Below are positions 26,840 through 33,827 of a stretch of DNA of 64,000 nucleotides, piece by piece. Source of the stretch: Pacificimonas flava (lineage in GTDB: Bacteria; Pseudomonadota; Alphaproteobacteria; Sphingomonadales; Sphingomonadaceae); assembly GCF_000342165.1 (NCBI RefSeq), contig NZ_AMRV01000003.1:186001-250000 (forward strand), given 5' to 3'. The notes below the pieces were generated by a model that saw nothing but the letters and a program-made list of their open reading frames with translations, was not told the DNA's origin and searched no databases. Position 1 is the first letter of the stretch. Every line of letters begins with the position of its first letter. The translations under genes were made by a program, and so were the position numbers.

Positions 26840-27193
26840 TTACCGGGCCTCGATCGAGGTCAATGGATAAGACCCGCCATCTGCATCCGTGAAAGTGAAA
26901 CAAACGTCGCTGCCAAGCGCCAGTTTTCCAATTTCCAGATTGTCCGGAACTGGAAACTTCATCGTCATGGAGGGCCAGCCGAGCTTCTCTATAGGATCGT
27001 GGGATATGGTAATCCCCTCCGCATCGACGGCCGTAACCGTTCCGCGCCCCTCGTAGCCAGCGGCTTGAACCGCCTGCGGCCCGGCGGCGGCCGATGAGTT
27101 CCCAGATGCCGGTTCAGCGTTGGCGCCGCCGTCATTCTGGCCGCAGGCCGCCACGGCCAGAGTTCCGGCCACGACAAAAATATTGCAATACAT
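26840..27193 (-). CDS. cusF: CusF-like periplasmic copper-binding lipoprotein
   Basis: The 117-residue protein begins MYCNIFVVAGTLAVAACGQN, a lipoprotein signal with Cys17 as the likely lipid site. The mature part is a CusF-type OB-fold (GYEGRGTVTAVDAEGITISH). Its Cu(I)/Ag(I) ligands have exact CusF spacing: His65, Trp73, Met76 and Met78. CusF carries periplasmic copper or silver to CusB. The gene ends six bases before the channel gene. A longer in-frame extension upstream to 27685 is not credible because it would overlap the Cys-rich gene and has no signal. With the CusF domain of CusB, the operon encodes two such domains. Confidence 0.88.
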   Translation of the reverse strand: MYCNIFVVAGTLAVAACGQNDGGANAEPASGNSSAAAGPQAVQAAGYEGRGTVTAVDAEGITISHDPIEKLGWPSMTMKFPVPDNLEIGKLALGSDVCFTFTDADGGSYPLTSIEAR

Positions 27194-27303
27194 GAATTTA
27201 TCCTTCGGAAAAGGTCGGCTCGCACGTCGCGCTTTCTTAGCGGGGCGGCGAAGCCAGGGCAGCGGCAGCGACGATGAAGTCGCAGCTGCTGCGCACGGAA
27301 ACC

Positions 27304-27636
27304 TTAAGCCAGAAGGACTCGGGGGGGCGGATCGGCGCGCCGCGAACGGACGCCGCTCAGATCGCCGGCTACGTCGGCAGCGATACGCGGCGCAGCACGC
27401 CGAAGGCGAATTGCGTTCGATGAAAACGGTGCTGCAATGGCGGTACAAAAACTGGCACAATCGACCGAGCAGACCATCTTGTCGCCAGAACCACTCTCTT
27501 CGCAGCAATCGGACGAGGCAGAGGCGGTAACTTCCATCTGCGCGCAGTCCATTGCGGGCGCTGCCGCAGCCGCCGCAACCGGCAACGTGCCGAGCGAAAA
27601 AGCGACGGCAAAAAGAAGAAAGAGCCTGGCGAGCAT
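27304..27636 (-). CDS. Cys-rich small secreted protein of the cus operon
   Basis: The 110-residue protein has a clear signal peptide (MLARLFLLFAVAFSLGTLPVAAAAAAPAM). A short Cys-rich part follows (MDCAQMEVTASASSDCCEESGSGDKMVCSVDCASFCTA) with seven Cys. The C-terminus is basic and Ala-rich. It looks like the small DUF2946-type or Cys-rich periplasmic proteins that accompany copper genes, which may bind Cu(I). It is the first gene of the minus-strand cus operon, 110 bases before the CusF-like gene, and starts 11 bases after a very strong inverted repeat. The family assignment is tentative. Confidence 0.6.
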   Translation of the reverse strand: MLARLFLLFAVAFSLGTLPVAAAAAAPAMDCAQMEVTASASSDCCEESGSGDKMVCSVDCASFCTAIAAPFSSNAIRLRRAAPRIAADVAGDLSGVRSRRADPPPRVLLA

Positions 27637-27647
27637 CGGCGGGACAT

Positions 27648-27698
27648 AGACGGCGCGGCATTGCAGCGCAAGAGGAGCGCTGCAATGCCGCGCCGTCT
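27648..27698. repeat. Perfect 22-bp inverted repeat with 7-base loop
   Basis: The arms 27648-27669 and 27677-27698 are exact reverse complements; the loop is AAGAGGA on the plus strand. There is no T-tract on either side. The element stands between the divergent cus operon (first codon at 27636) and the fusion gene starting at 27849, so it would fold in the 5' leader of either transcript. It may be a leader hairpin, a protein site, or the remains of a mobile element. Confidence 0.9.
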
Positions 27699-27848
27699 GA
27701 AGTCGTACCTAATCACCGGAACATCTGCAATGTCCCTCAAAGACTGTAAATTCTCGAAGACTGTAAACAGGTCAGCATCATCTCGGAACCGGACGAATTG
27801 CGGTTCATTGGAATGGCTATTCGGAATTTGCTGTGAAAGGGCACCGTA

Positions 27849-30389
27849 GTGGCAGAGCCGGACGATAAGCCAGTCGTAATCGTTACCGGCTCGAGTGGTT
27901 TTATCGGCTCTGCTGTAGTGAAGACGCTGTCTGCGCACTACCAAGTCGTCGCTTTCGACCGAGACACCCCGCCGCACCCGCCGGCAGAAGCCGAGTGCGT
28001 TTGCTTCGATATCACGGACCAGAGCAGTATCGAGGCGGCCATGCGGCGGGTTAGAACCGCCTACGGCGATCACATTGCTTCGGTGGTACACCTTGCCGCC
28101 TATTTCGACCTGAGCGGAGAGCCCAGTCCGAAGTATGACGAGGTCACGGTGGAGGGCACGCGCCGCCTCTTAAAAGGTTTGCAGTCTTTCGACGTCGATC
28201 AATTCGTATTTACCAGTACGATGCTCGTACACGCGCCCACACAGCGCGGCTGTCCTATCGACGAGACCGCGCCTTTGGACGCCAGCTTGCCGTACCGGGA
28301 ATCGAAGTTAAGAACCGAACAGGTGGTTCGGGAAGAACGCGGCGACATCAAGGCCGTTTTCATGCGTCCAGCCGGCATATACGATGACACCGGAAGCTCG
28401 GCGTTCCTCACACAGCAGATCGCGCGCATTTACGAAAAGCGCGCCACTTCGCGCGTCTATCCGGGGGACCTTGGCGCGGGACAGCCTTATCTGCATCTCG
28501 ATGATTTATTGGACGCTGTCGAGCGTATCGTAGAACGCCGTGCTTCTCTGCCTGCCGAATGGCCAGTTCTGCTCGGCGAAAAACAGGTCATGTCATTCGG
28601 AGAAATGCAAAAGACGCTCGGACGTCTCATTCACGACGAAGACTGGAAGACGCTGTCCGTGCCCGCGGCGGCCGCCAAAGCCGGCGCATGGGCGGAGAAC
28701 GAGATCTTCGAGGAAGATGCATTCATAAGGCCATGGATGGTCGATATTTCCAACGACCATTATGAGCTCAATCTTGCAGATGCCGAAGAAAAGCTCGGCT
28801 GGACGGCAACCCGCAACATCCGCACCGCGCTGCCGGTCATCGTCGAGGGGCTCAAGAACGACCCCTATCGCTGGTACCGAAAAAACAAGCTGAATGCCGC
28901 CCGCGTCGCCGACACCAAGGTCTTGGGCGCAGAACCCGGGCAGCAGGACGTCGCTGCGCGTGCCGAGATGATGGACGAGCACGCAAATTCCATGCGGCGC
29001 ATGCATTTCGGCAATCTCTGGGTGCACTGGCTTACCATGGCGCTTGGACTCTGGTTGGCTACCACGCCGTTCGTCTATGGCACTTTCGGTCAGACCGAGT
29101 TCACATCTAGCGTCCTGGCCGTAACGCAGGACAGAAATCTCTGGGCACCCCAATTTCGCAGTGAGCTTACGGCCTGGAACGACCTTGCGACCGGGCTGCT
29201 CATCATGGTCTTTGCCGGATGTTCCCTGTCCGCCCGGGGCGGATGGGCACAATGGGCGAACGCCCTTTTGAGCATTTGGCTGCTGGGTGCACCGCTGCTA
29301 TTCTGGACTCCCAACGCGGGTGTGTATGCAAACGATACGCTCATCGGCGCGCTCGTTATCGCGCTCACCATTCTCATACCGATGATGCCTGGTATGGCGC
29401 CCGAAGGAATGATGGACGATACCGATGTTCCACCCGGGTGGAGCTATTCGCCGTCGACCTATGTCCAGCGTATCCCCATCATCATATTGGGAGCCGTGGG
29501 GTTCTTTCTTTCGCGTATACTGACGGCCTACCAACTCGGTCATATCGACATGGTCTGGGAGCCGTTCTTCGCGTCCCCGGGAAGCCTCAACGGCACCGAA
29601 TATATCATCACCTCGGAGGTCTCAAAGGCATGGCCGGTCGCCGACGGCGGTCTCGGCGCAATGAGCTACATGTTCGAAATCCTGATGGGCGTGATGGGGA
29701 GCCGGGCGCGTTGGCGGACAATGCCCTGGATGGTCACGCTGTTTGGAATCGTCGTCGTTCCGCTAGGCGTGATCAGCATTTACTTCATCATCATTCAGCC
29801 GATTGTGATCGGCACCTATTGCACGATCTGTCTTTTGGCAGCCGCAGCCATGCTGGTCATGATTCCATATTCGCTCGACGAACTTGTCGCAATGGGTCAG
29901 TTTCTGGCGTGGAATACCCGCAGGGGCCGGCCATTCTGGAGAGCGTTTTTCAGGGGTGATGCCCTCCCTGGCGGGACAAAGGATCACCGTCCCGGATTTG
30001 AAGCGCCGGTAGCGCGCACCTTTCTCAATGCGGCCCGAGGCGTCACTGTGCCCTGGACGCTTGTCTGCAGCGCAATCCTCGGCATTCTTCTCATGTTCTC
30101 ACGGGTAATTCTCGATACCGCGCCGCCGCTGGCAGACAGCGATCATTTTGTTGGCGCCATGATCCTTACAATCGCCGTCATTGCTACCGCCGAAGTCGCA
30201 AGACCGATACGGTTTCTCAACTGCTTTTTCGGTCTCTGGCTCGTTGCGGCGCCTTGGATAATGGAGGGCGGCGCGCTCGCCAATATCCTTGCCGGAAGTA
30301 TCACTGGCTTGCTTGTGATCGCCCTGAGTCTACCGCGCGGGCAGCGAAGCGGGGAGCATTACGGAACATGGGACCGCTTCATCGTCTGA
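27849..30389 (+). CDS. SDR epimerase - SPW-repeat - VKOR-like membrane fusion protein
   Basis: This 846-residue protein joins three parts. Residues about 8-345 are an extended SDR with NAD motif TGSSGFIGSAVV, a YxxxK active site (YRESK) and a preceding STM. Residues about 380-510 and the last 120 are membrane helices with SPW-type repeats (NLWVHWLTMALGLWLATTPFVYG; FFGLWLVAAPWIM). Residues about 540-690 resemble a vitamin K epoxide reductase domain with CTIC (GTYCTICLL) as the redox pair. The usual loop cysteines are not visible. Such fusions might couple NAD(P)H to thiol-quinone chemistry. Start is GTG 27849 with GAAAGGG nine bases upstream. It diverges from the cus operon. Confidence 0.8.
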   Translation: MAEPDDKPVVIVTGSSGFIGSAVVKTLSAHYQVVAFDRDTPPHPPAEAECVCFDITDQSSIEAAMRRVRTAYGDHIASVVHLAAYFDLSGEPSPKYDEVTVEGTRRLLKGLQSFDVDQFVFTSTMLVHAPTQRGCPIDETAPLDASLPYRESKLRTEQVVREERGDIKAVFMRPAGIYDDTGSSAFLTQQIARIYEKRATSRVYPGDLGAGQPYLHLDDLLDAVERIVERRASLPAEWPVLLGEKQVMSFGEMQKTLGRLIHDEDWKTLSVPAAAAKAGAWAENEIFEEDAFIRPWMVDISNDHYELNLADAEEKLGWTATRNIRTALPVIVEGLKNDPYRWYRKNKLNAARVADTKVLGAEPGQQDVAARAEMMDEHANSMRRMHFGNLWVHWLTMALGLWLATTPFVYGTFGQTEFTSSVLAVTQDRNLWAPQFRSELTAWNDLATGLLIMVFAGCSLSARGGWAQWANALLSIWLLGAPLLFWTPNAGVYANDTLIGALVIALTILIPMMPGMAPEGMMDDTDVPPGWSYSPSTYVQRIPIIILGAVGFFLSRILTAYQLGHIDMVWEPFFASPGSLNGTEYIITSEVSKAWPVADGGLGAMSYMFEILMGVMGSRARWRTMPWMVTLFGIVVVPLGVISIYFIIIQPIVIGTYCTICLLAAAAMLVMIPYSLDELVAMGQFLAWNTRRGRPFWRAFFRGDALPGGTKDHRPGFEAPVARTFLNAARGVTVPWTLVCSAILGILLMFSRVILDTAPPLADSDHFVGAMILTIAVIATAEVARPIRFLNCFFGLWLVAAPWIMEGGALANILAGSITGLLVIALSLPRGQRSGEHYGTWDRFIV

Positions 30390-30596
30390 TGGAGACCTAT
30401 ATTTATCGAGACTGACGTACTTGCGGCCTAATTTTAGTTTCTTGCGTAAATATCTGAAAACGCAACTGGCGCTTCACGCGCAGAATTTCCCTTTTTATGT
30501 GCTGGGCGGTGATAACACAGGCTGGAAAGCCGCCGGAGCGCGGAACCAGGCGAAGTAACCCATCCAAAGTTAGGCTGCTCCTTTTGGAAGCGGCCG

Positions 30597-30905
30597 ATGA
30601 TGTTTGCCGCAGAGCGTTATCGCATTCGGCGCTTCGTGTTCGTCAAGGGTCACAGCCGCCGCGAGGCAACAATTGTTTTCGGTCTGAGCCGCGAGACAGC
30701 GGCGAAAATGGGCCGGTTCTCGGTACCACCGGGCTATGCGGCGGCAAAGAATTATGTCCGAATCAAGAGCGCGCGCAAGCGAGGCGTTCGTACCGCTGGC
30801 ATATCTACCCGGTCATGCCCGGGCGAACTTCTGCTTGGCAGCCGCCACATTGGCGAGGTTGGAAATAAAATTCATTTCTCCACCCTGGTTTCTTTGCAGG
30901 CGGCC
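30597..30905 (+). pseudogene. Decayed IS21-family istA transposase fragment
   Basis: The frame from 30597 reads RYRIRRFVFVKGHSRREATIV and then FGLSRETAAKMGRFSVPPGY, matching the N-terminal helix-turn-helix of IS21 IstA transposases. From 30736 the next frame continues with EAFVPLAYLPGHARANF, the counterpart of the conserved VFVPL-x-PGHAQ-DFG catalytic region. About 60 residues between them are missing, and homology fades after LEIKF. A deletion plus frameshift, no istB and no clear ends mark an old remnant. Confidence 0.75.
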
Positions 30906-31224
30906 CCGCCCTTTGGCAGAACGTGTCTGTTCAGGACAGCCGAGGTGCTTCTTGCCCTGCCCGGAGTTGCTCGTTGCAGCTTCCTTGCCCCATATCCGTT
31001 CCGGCATGGCCGCTCTGTAGCAAGCCAAATGCCCGCAGCCCGCTTGAGCCGCCAGTCGCTTCCGAACCGCGTTGCGGCGCCAGGACCCTAGCGTTCACTA
31101 TGGCAGCGCAAACGCTATGCGATACGATCCTGCAGCAGAGATGTAGGAGCAGATCACGCAAACATTGTCGGCAGGCTTTACAGCCCCGTGAAGCCAATAG
31201 ATAAAAAGCCCGGAAAATTGGGTT

Positions 31225-31240
31225 TGGCACTTTACTTGCT
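31225..31240 (+). promoter_or_regulatory. Sigma-54 (RpoN) -24/-12 promoter
   Basis: TGGCAC, five bases, then TTGCT reproduces the sigma-54 consensus, with GG and GC exactly ten bases apart. Transcription would begin near 31251, about 30 bases before the PEP-CTERM gene start. RpoN-dependent expression is known for PEP-CTERM genes controlled by the PrsK/PrsR pair in other bacteria. Confidence 0.8.
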
Positions 31241-31281
31241 TGGTTGATGCCGTGAGCGTGGGGACGCTTAGAGGAGGAAGT

Positions 31282-32067
31282 ATGAGTAAGCGTTTTCTTG
31301 CCCCCATTGCCATGGGTACAGCGTTGATAGCGGCGCCTGCCGCAGCGTCTATCATGCAATATGATGCCAATCTGACCGCCTTGAACGGATCGGGCGTGTC
31401 GGGAACGGCCAGCGTCTTTTACGACGATACCGCAGGGTCGCTGCGGTTGGTCGTCGATGCAAGCGGGCTTTACCCGAATTTCGTGCATCCGCAGCATATT
31501 CATGGGCCGTTTGCAGATGTGGACTGTGAAGCGCGGGCGCCAGCCGGCTCCTTTTTGGGCGGCGTCTGCATCGACAGTTCGACCAATCTCGACGCCCAGT
31601 CGCCAACGATCGCCCAGGATATTGACGGCGACGGCTTCGTAGAAACGCTGGAGGGTGCGGTTACCTATGGGCCGATAATTCTGAACGGCGCGACCGGACT
31701 TGATGCGGAAGGATCGCCGATTTTTCCGACAAGCAATGCGGACGGCGATCTGTCCTTTGATTATACCTACGATCTCGCATCGACCGAGCTGCTGTTCGAC
31801 AGCCTGTTCATGGTCGACCACGAGCCTGAGGATCTTTTGCCTCTCTCTCTCCGCGAATTCGTCATTCACGGTGTCTTCGTGCAGGACGGCAGCGGCGACA
31901 TGTTCGAGGTGACAGATGATATCAGCAACGAATATGTCATGCTGCTGCCCGCCGCCTCGGGCGAGTTCGAGTTCGTCGGTGAAGTTCCGGTGCCAGAACC
32001 GGGCGCTCTCGGCCTGCTCGGCCTAGGCATGATCGGTCTTGCAGGGCTTCGCAAAAAGCTAGGGTGA
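31282..32067 (+). CDS. CHRD-like secreted protein with PEP-CTERM sorting signal
   Basis: The 261-residue protein has an N-terminal signal peptide (FLAPIAMGTALIAAPAAAS). A CHRD-like beta domain follows, with paired conserved His (FVHPQHIHGPFADVDC) and acidic DIDGDGFVE, which may bind calcium. It ends in a PEP-CTERM tail: VPVPEPGALGLLGLGMIGLAG, then basic RKK. Exosortase cuts such tails and links the protein to the cell surface or exports it with exopolysaccharide. GAGGAGG stands five bases before ATG 31282. A perfect sigma-54 promoter lies upstream. No exosortase gene lies in this window. Confidence 0.88.
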   Translation: MSKRFLAPIAMGTALIAAPAAASIMQYDANLTALNGSGVSGTASVFYDDTAGSLRLVVDASGLYPNFVHPQHIHGPFADVDCEARAPAGSFLGGVCIDSSTNLDAQSPTIAQDIDGDGFVETLEGAVTYGPIILNGATGLDAEGSPIFPTSNADGDLSFDYTYDLASTELLFDSLFMVDHEPEDLLPLSLREFVIHGVFVQDGSGDMFEVTDDISNEYVMLLPAASGEFEFVGEVPVPEPGALGLLGLGMIGLAGLRKKLG

Positions 32068-32150
32068 GAGGGGTATTAGACCTAATCTGTTACGCTTTCT
32101 AATGGCTAGCGAGGCTATTCTCGCAATAAATGTAGGCCGCTGATTCAATG

Positions 32151-32180
32151 ATCAGGCCATGGGATAAGCCGTGGCCTGAT
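32151..32180 (+). terminator. Hairpin downstream of the PEP-CTERM gene
   Basis: ATCAGGCCA (32151-32159) and TGGCCTGAT (32172-32180) form a perfect nine-pair stem with a 12-base loop, 84 bases after the stop codon. No T-tract follows, so it may be a rho-type end, an mRNA-stabilising hairpin or the boundary of an IS scar. Confidence 0.4.
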
Positions 32181-32206
32181 AAGCCCGTCGTCATTTAAGA
32201 CTGCGA

Positions 32207-32303
32207 TGGTCCCGCAAATTGGACAGGGTGCTAAGCTGATCCCGACCTGAGGAATGGACGGGAAATGAAGACGACGAGAAAGCGATACAACGCGGAGTTC
32301 CGA
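32207..32303 (+). mobile_element. IS3-family left-end remnant with start of orfA
   Basis: From an IS-like terminus (TGGTCCCGCAAATTGGACAG) the sequence leads to ATG 32265, which reads MKTTRKRYNAEF, the conserved first residues of IS3-type OrfA transposases. Similarity stops at about 32303. The scrap abuts the 3' end of the copper ATPase operon and marks an old junction. Confidence 0.6.
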
Positions 32304-32353
32304 AATTCCCTTTCGTGCGGCGCGGATAGCACTCTTTCAATCGCGCCACACTG

Positions 32354-32845
32354 TCAGCTATTGCAGCGCTGAAAACCCCTAAAACCCAATTCGTCAGGGG
32401 CACCTGGCAGGTAAACCACCATCTCTGACTCACGCAGGCCGCCTCTACGGCTCTGACGATCAACCGGATAAATTCGAATCTGAAGGCCTGCTTGGCCGTA
32501 ATTACCATCGGACGATTCCGGTAACGTGATCAACTTGCCGTTCAGCTTAATCGTTGCGTCTCGCCGAGAGCCGCTGAAGAGAAGCGATGGAAACCCCACC
32601 TCAGTCATACTGAAGAGGCATCGGGTTTCCCTTCCTCCCAAACTCTTTATGTCCGCCGGGGTCATTGTACCGGGGTAGAGCACGGCCGGGTCGACATTCG
32701 CCAGTGCACTTGCCGCTGGCACTCTAGGAGCGGGCTTGGCAGGCTCTTCCAGCCCTGCTTCTTGATCGTTGCCGGCTGCCGTGTTTTTGTTGCAGGCCGC
32801 CAAGGCCAGGATCGCCCCAAGGCCGATCAGAACTGCGAGGTTCAT
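32354..32845 (-). CDS. Lipoprotein of unknown function
   Basis: The 163-residue protein begins MNLAVLIGLGAILALAACNK, a lipoprotein signal with Cys18. A Pro/Ala-rich linker follows, then a compact domain (LGGRETRCLFSMTEVGFPSLLF and GQAGLQIRIYPVD). Two Cys (Cys76 and Cys161) could form a disulphide. AAGGAGGT precedes the ATG, a near-perfect ribosome-binding site, and the gene overlaps the DUF305 gene by four bases. It resembles the uncharacterised DUF6692-type proteins that I associate with metal operons, but that recall is weak. It is the last gene of the P-type ATPase operon. A longer frame upstream is an overlap artefact. Confidence 0.75.
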   Translation of the reverse strand: MNLAVLIGLGAILALAACNKNTAAGNDQEAGLEEPAKPAPRVPAASALANVDPAVLYPGTMTPADIKSLGGRETRCLFSMTEVGFPSLLFSGSRRDATIKLNGKLITLPESSDGNYGQAGLQIRIYPVDRQSRRGGLRESEMVVYLPGAPDELGFRGFQRCNS

Positions 32846-33369
32846 CGTCCTACCTCCTTCATGATGGGTGTCGGCCGAGGGCCATCTCTTTCTATTGCTT
32901 CGATAAGATATTTCATTTCCGCAATTTCGCGCCGCTGAGCGACAATAATGTCCTTGGCGAGCTGCCGAACGCGCGGATCGCGTAGATGAGCACGCTCGCT
33001 GGTCATGATGGCAATCGAGTGATGCGGGATCATCGCCTTCATATAGTTGGTATCGCCAACCGACTCTTGACTGCGCACGAGCCAGAGCGCGCCAGAGAAA
33101 ACCACCGCTGCCGCACCGATGATGATCAGGTTCTTCGAAACATTGCCATACATCTTCCACATAAATCCGAGCATGATGACGGCCATGGCCGCGCCCATGA
33201 CGAACGCCATCCAAAAGCGGGTTTCGCTGAAGAAGACATGATCCAGGGTGTAGGTGTTTAGGTACATGAGGCCATACATGACGGTCGTCGACGTCGCGAT
33301 CATGGCCATGAAGATACCGTAGCCCATACCGCTGCCGCTTTCTGATTTGCGGTGATCATGATTGTTCAT
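32842..33369 (-). CDS. DUF305 membrane protein of a copper operon
   Basis: The 175-residue protein has a His-containing N-terminus (MNNHDHRKSES), three membrane helices (IFMAMIATSTTVMYGLMYL; FWMAFVMGAAMAVIMLGFMW; NLIIIGAAAVVFSGALWLV) and a C-terminal DUF305 helix bundle (YMKAMIPHHSIAIMTSERA, then EIAEMKYLIEA). The HH-x(n)-M pattern of DUF305 (a ferritin-like four-helix fold) suggests copper or heme-type binding. It lies between the channel-like gene and the lipoprotein, overlapping both by four bases. The exact role in copper handling is not known. Confidence 0.82.
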   Translation of the reverse strand: MNNHDHRKSESGSGMGYGIFMAMIATSTTVMYGLMYLNTYTLDHVFFSETRFWMAFVMGAAMAVIMLGFMWKMYGNVSKNLIIIGAAAVVFSGALWLVRSQESVGDTNYMKAMIPHHSIAIMTSERAHLRDPRVRQLAKDIIVAQRREIAEMKYLIEAIERDGPRPTPIMKEVGR

Positions 33370-33827
33370 GAGCCCATCCCTTCTTTAAGATTAGCATTAT
33401 CTCGAGACGGCTGTTTGGGCCTCAGGAGCTTGAAAACATACGAAGCCGAACAGCTGATCAGCAAGAATCCGGTCAGTGACTCTACGCCCGCCACGAAACG
33501 CAGATGCTGTGTCGGGTAAATGTCGCCAAGGCCGAGGGTCGTGATATTGATGAGAGAGAAATAGAAAAAATCCATCGCTTGCATGGACGGCTCCTTATCC
33601 AACGAGCCTAGTCCGAGCCCCTGACCCATCACGAAGCCAGCCGCGAAAATTCCGGCAACTATGAGATGTGAAACGAGTACCGCGAAGAGGAATAGCAGCA
33701 CCGCATATATTGAAGGTTCCGGGTAGTTTCCGAACGGCGCGATCGCACGGTTCAGAGCAGTAATATGAAAAAGGCACGTCAGCAGAAATAGAACCAACGC
33801 AAGGACGATTGCCAATAACATCGCCAC
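33366..33827 (-). CDS. Two-helix ion-channel protein (Ion_trans_2)
   Basis: The 153-residue protein has several membrane helices and a pore loop INITTLGLGDIYPTQHLR, where TLGLGD replaces the potassium-filter TVGYGD. A final helix follows (FVAGVESLTGFLLISCSASYVFKLL). Such small channels accompany metal P-type ATPases in some operons, perhaps to balance charge, but this is inference. GTG at 33827 overlaps the last base of the ATPase stop; ATG at 33821 is an alternative start. Its stop overlaps the DUF305 gene by four bases. Confidence 0.78.
   Translation of the reverse strand: MAMLLAIVLALVLFLLTCLFHITALNRAIAPFGNYPEPSIYAVLLFLFAVLVSHLIVAGIFAAGFVMGQGLGLGSLDKEPSMQAMDFFYFSLINITTLGLGDIYPTQHLRFVAGVESLTGFLLISCSASYVFKLLRPKQPSRDNANLKEGMGS

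Noticed and set aside
26840-27685. A 281-residue version of the CusF-like protein
   Set aside because: The extension overlaps the Cys-rich gene, and the clear lipoprotein signal begins at 27193.
27369-28091. A 240-codon minus-strand frame across the cus leader and the fusion-gene start
   Set aside because: It runs through the 22-bp hairpin and overlaps two better-supported genes; no domain or ribosome-binding site.
32354-33214. A 286-residue version of the lipoprotein
   Set aside because: It overlaps the DUF305 gene completely, while ATG 32845 has a near-perfect ribosome-binding site and a lipoprotein signal.
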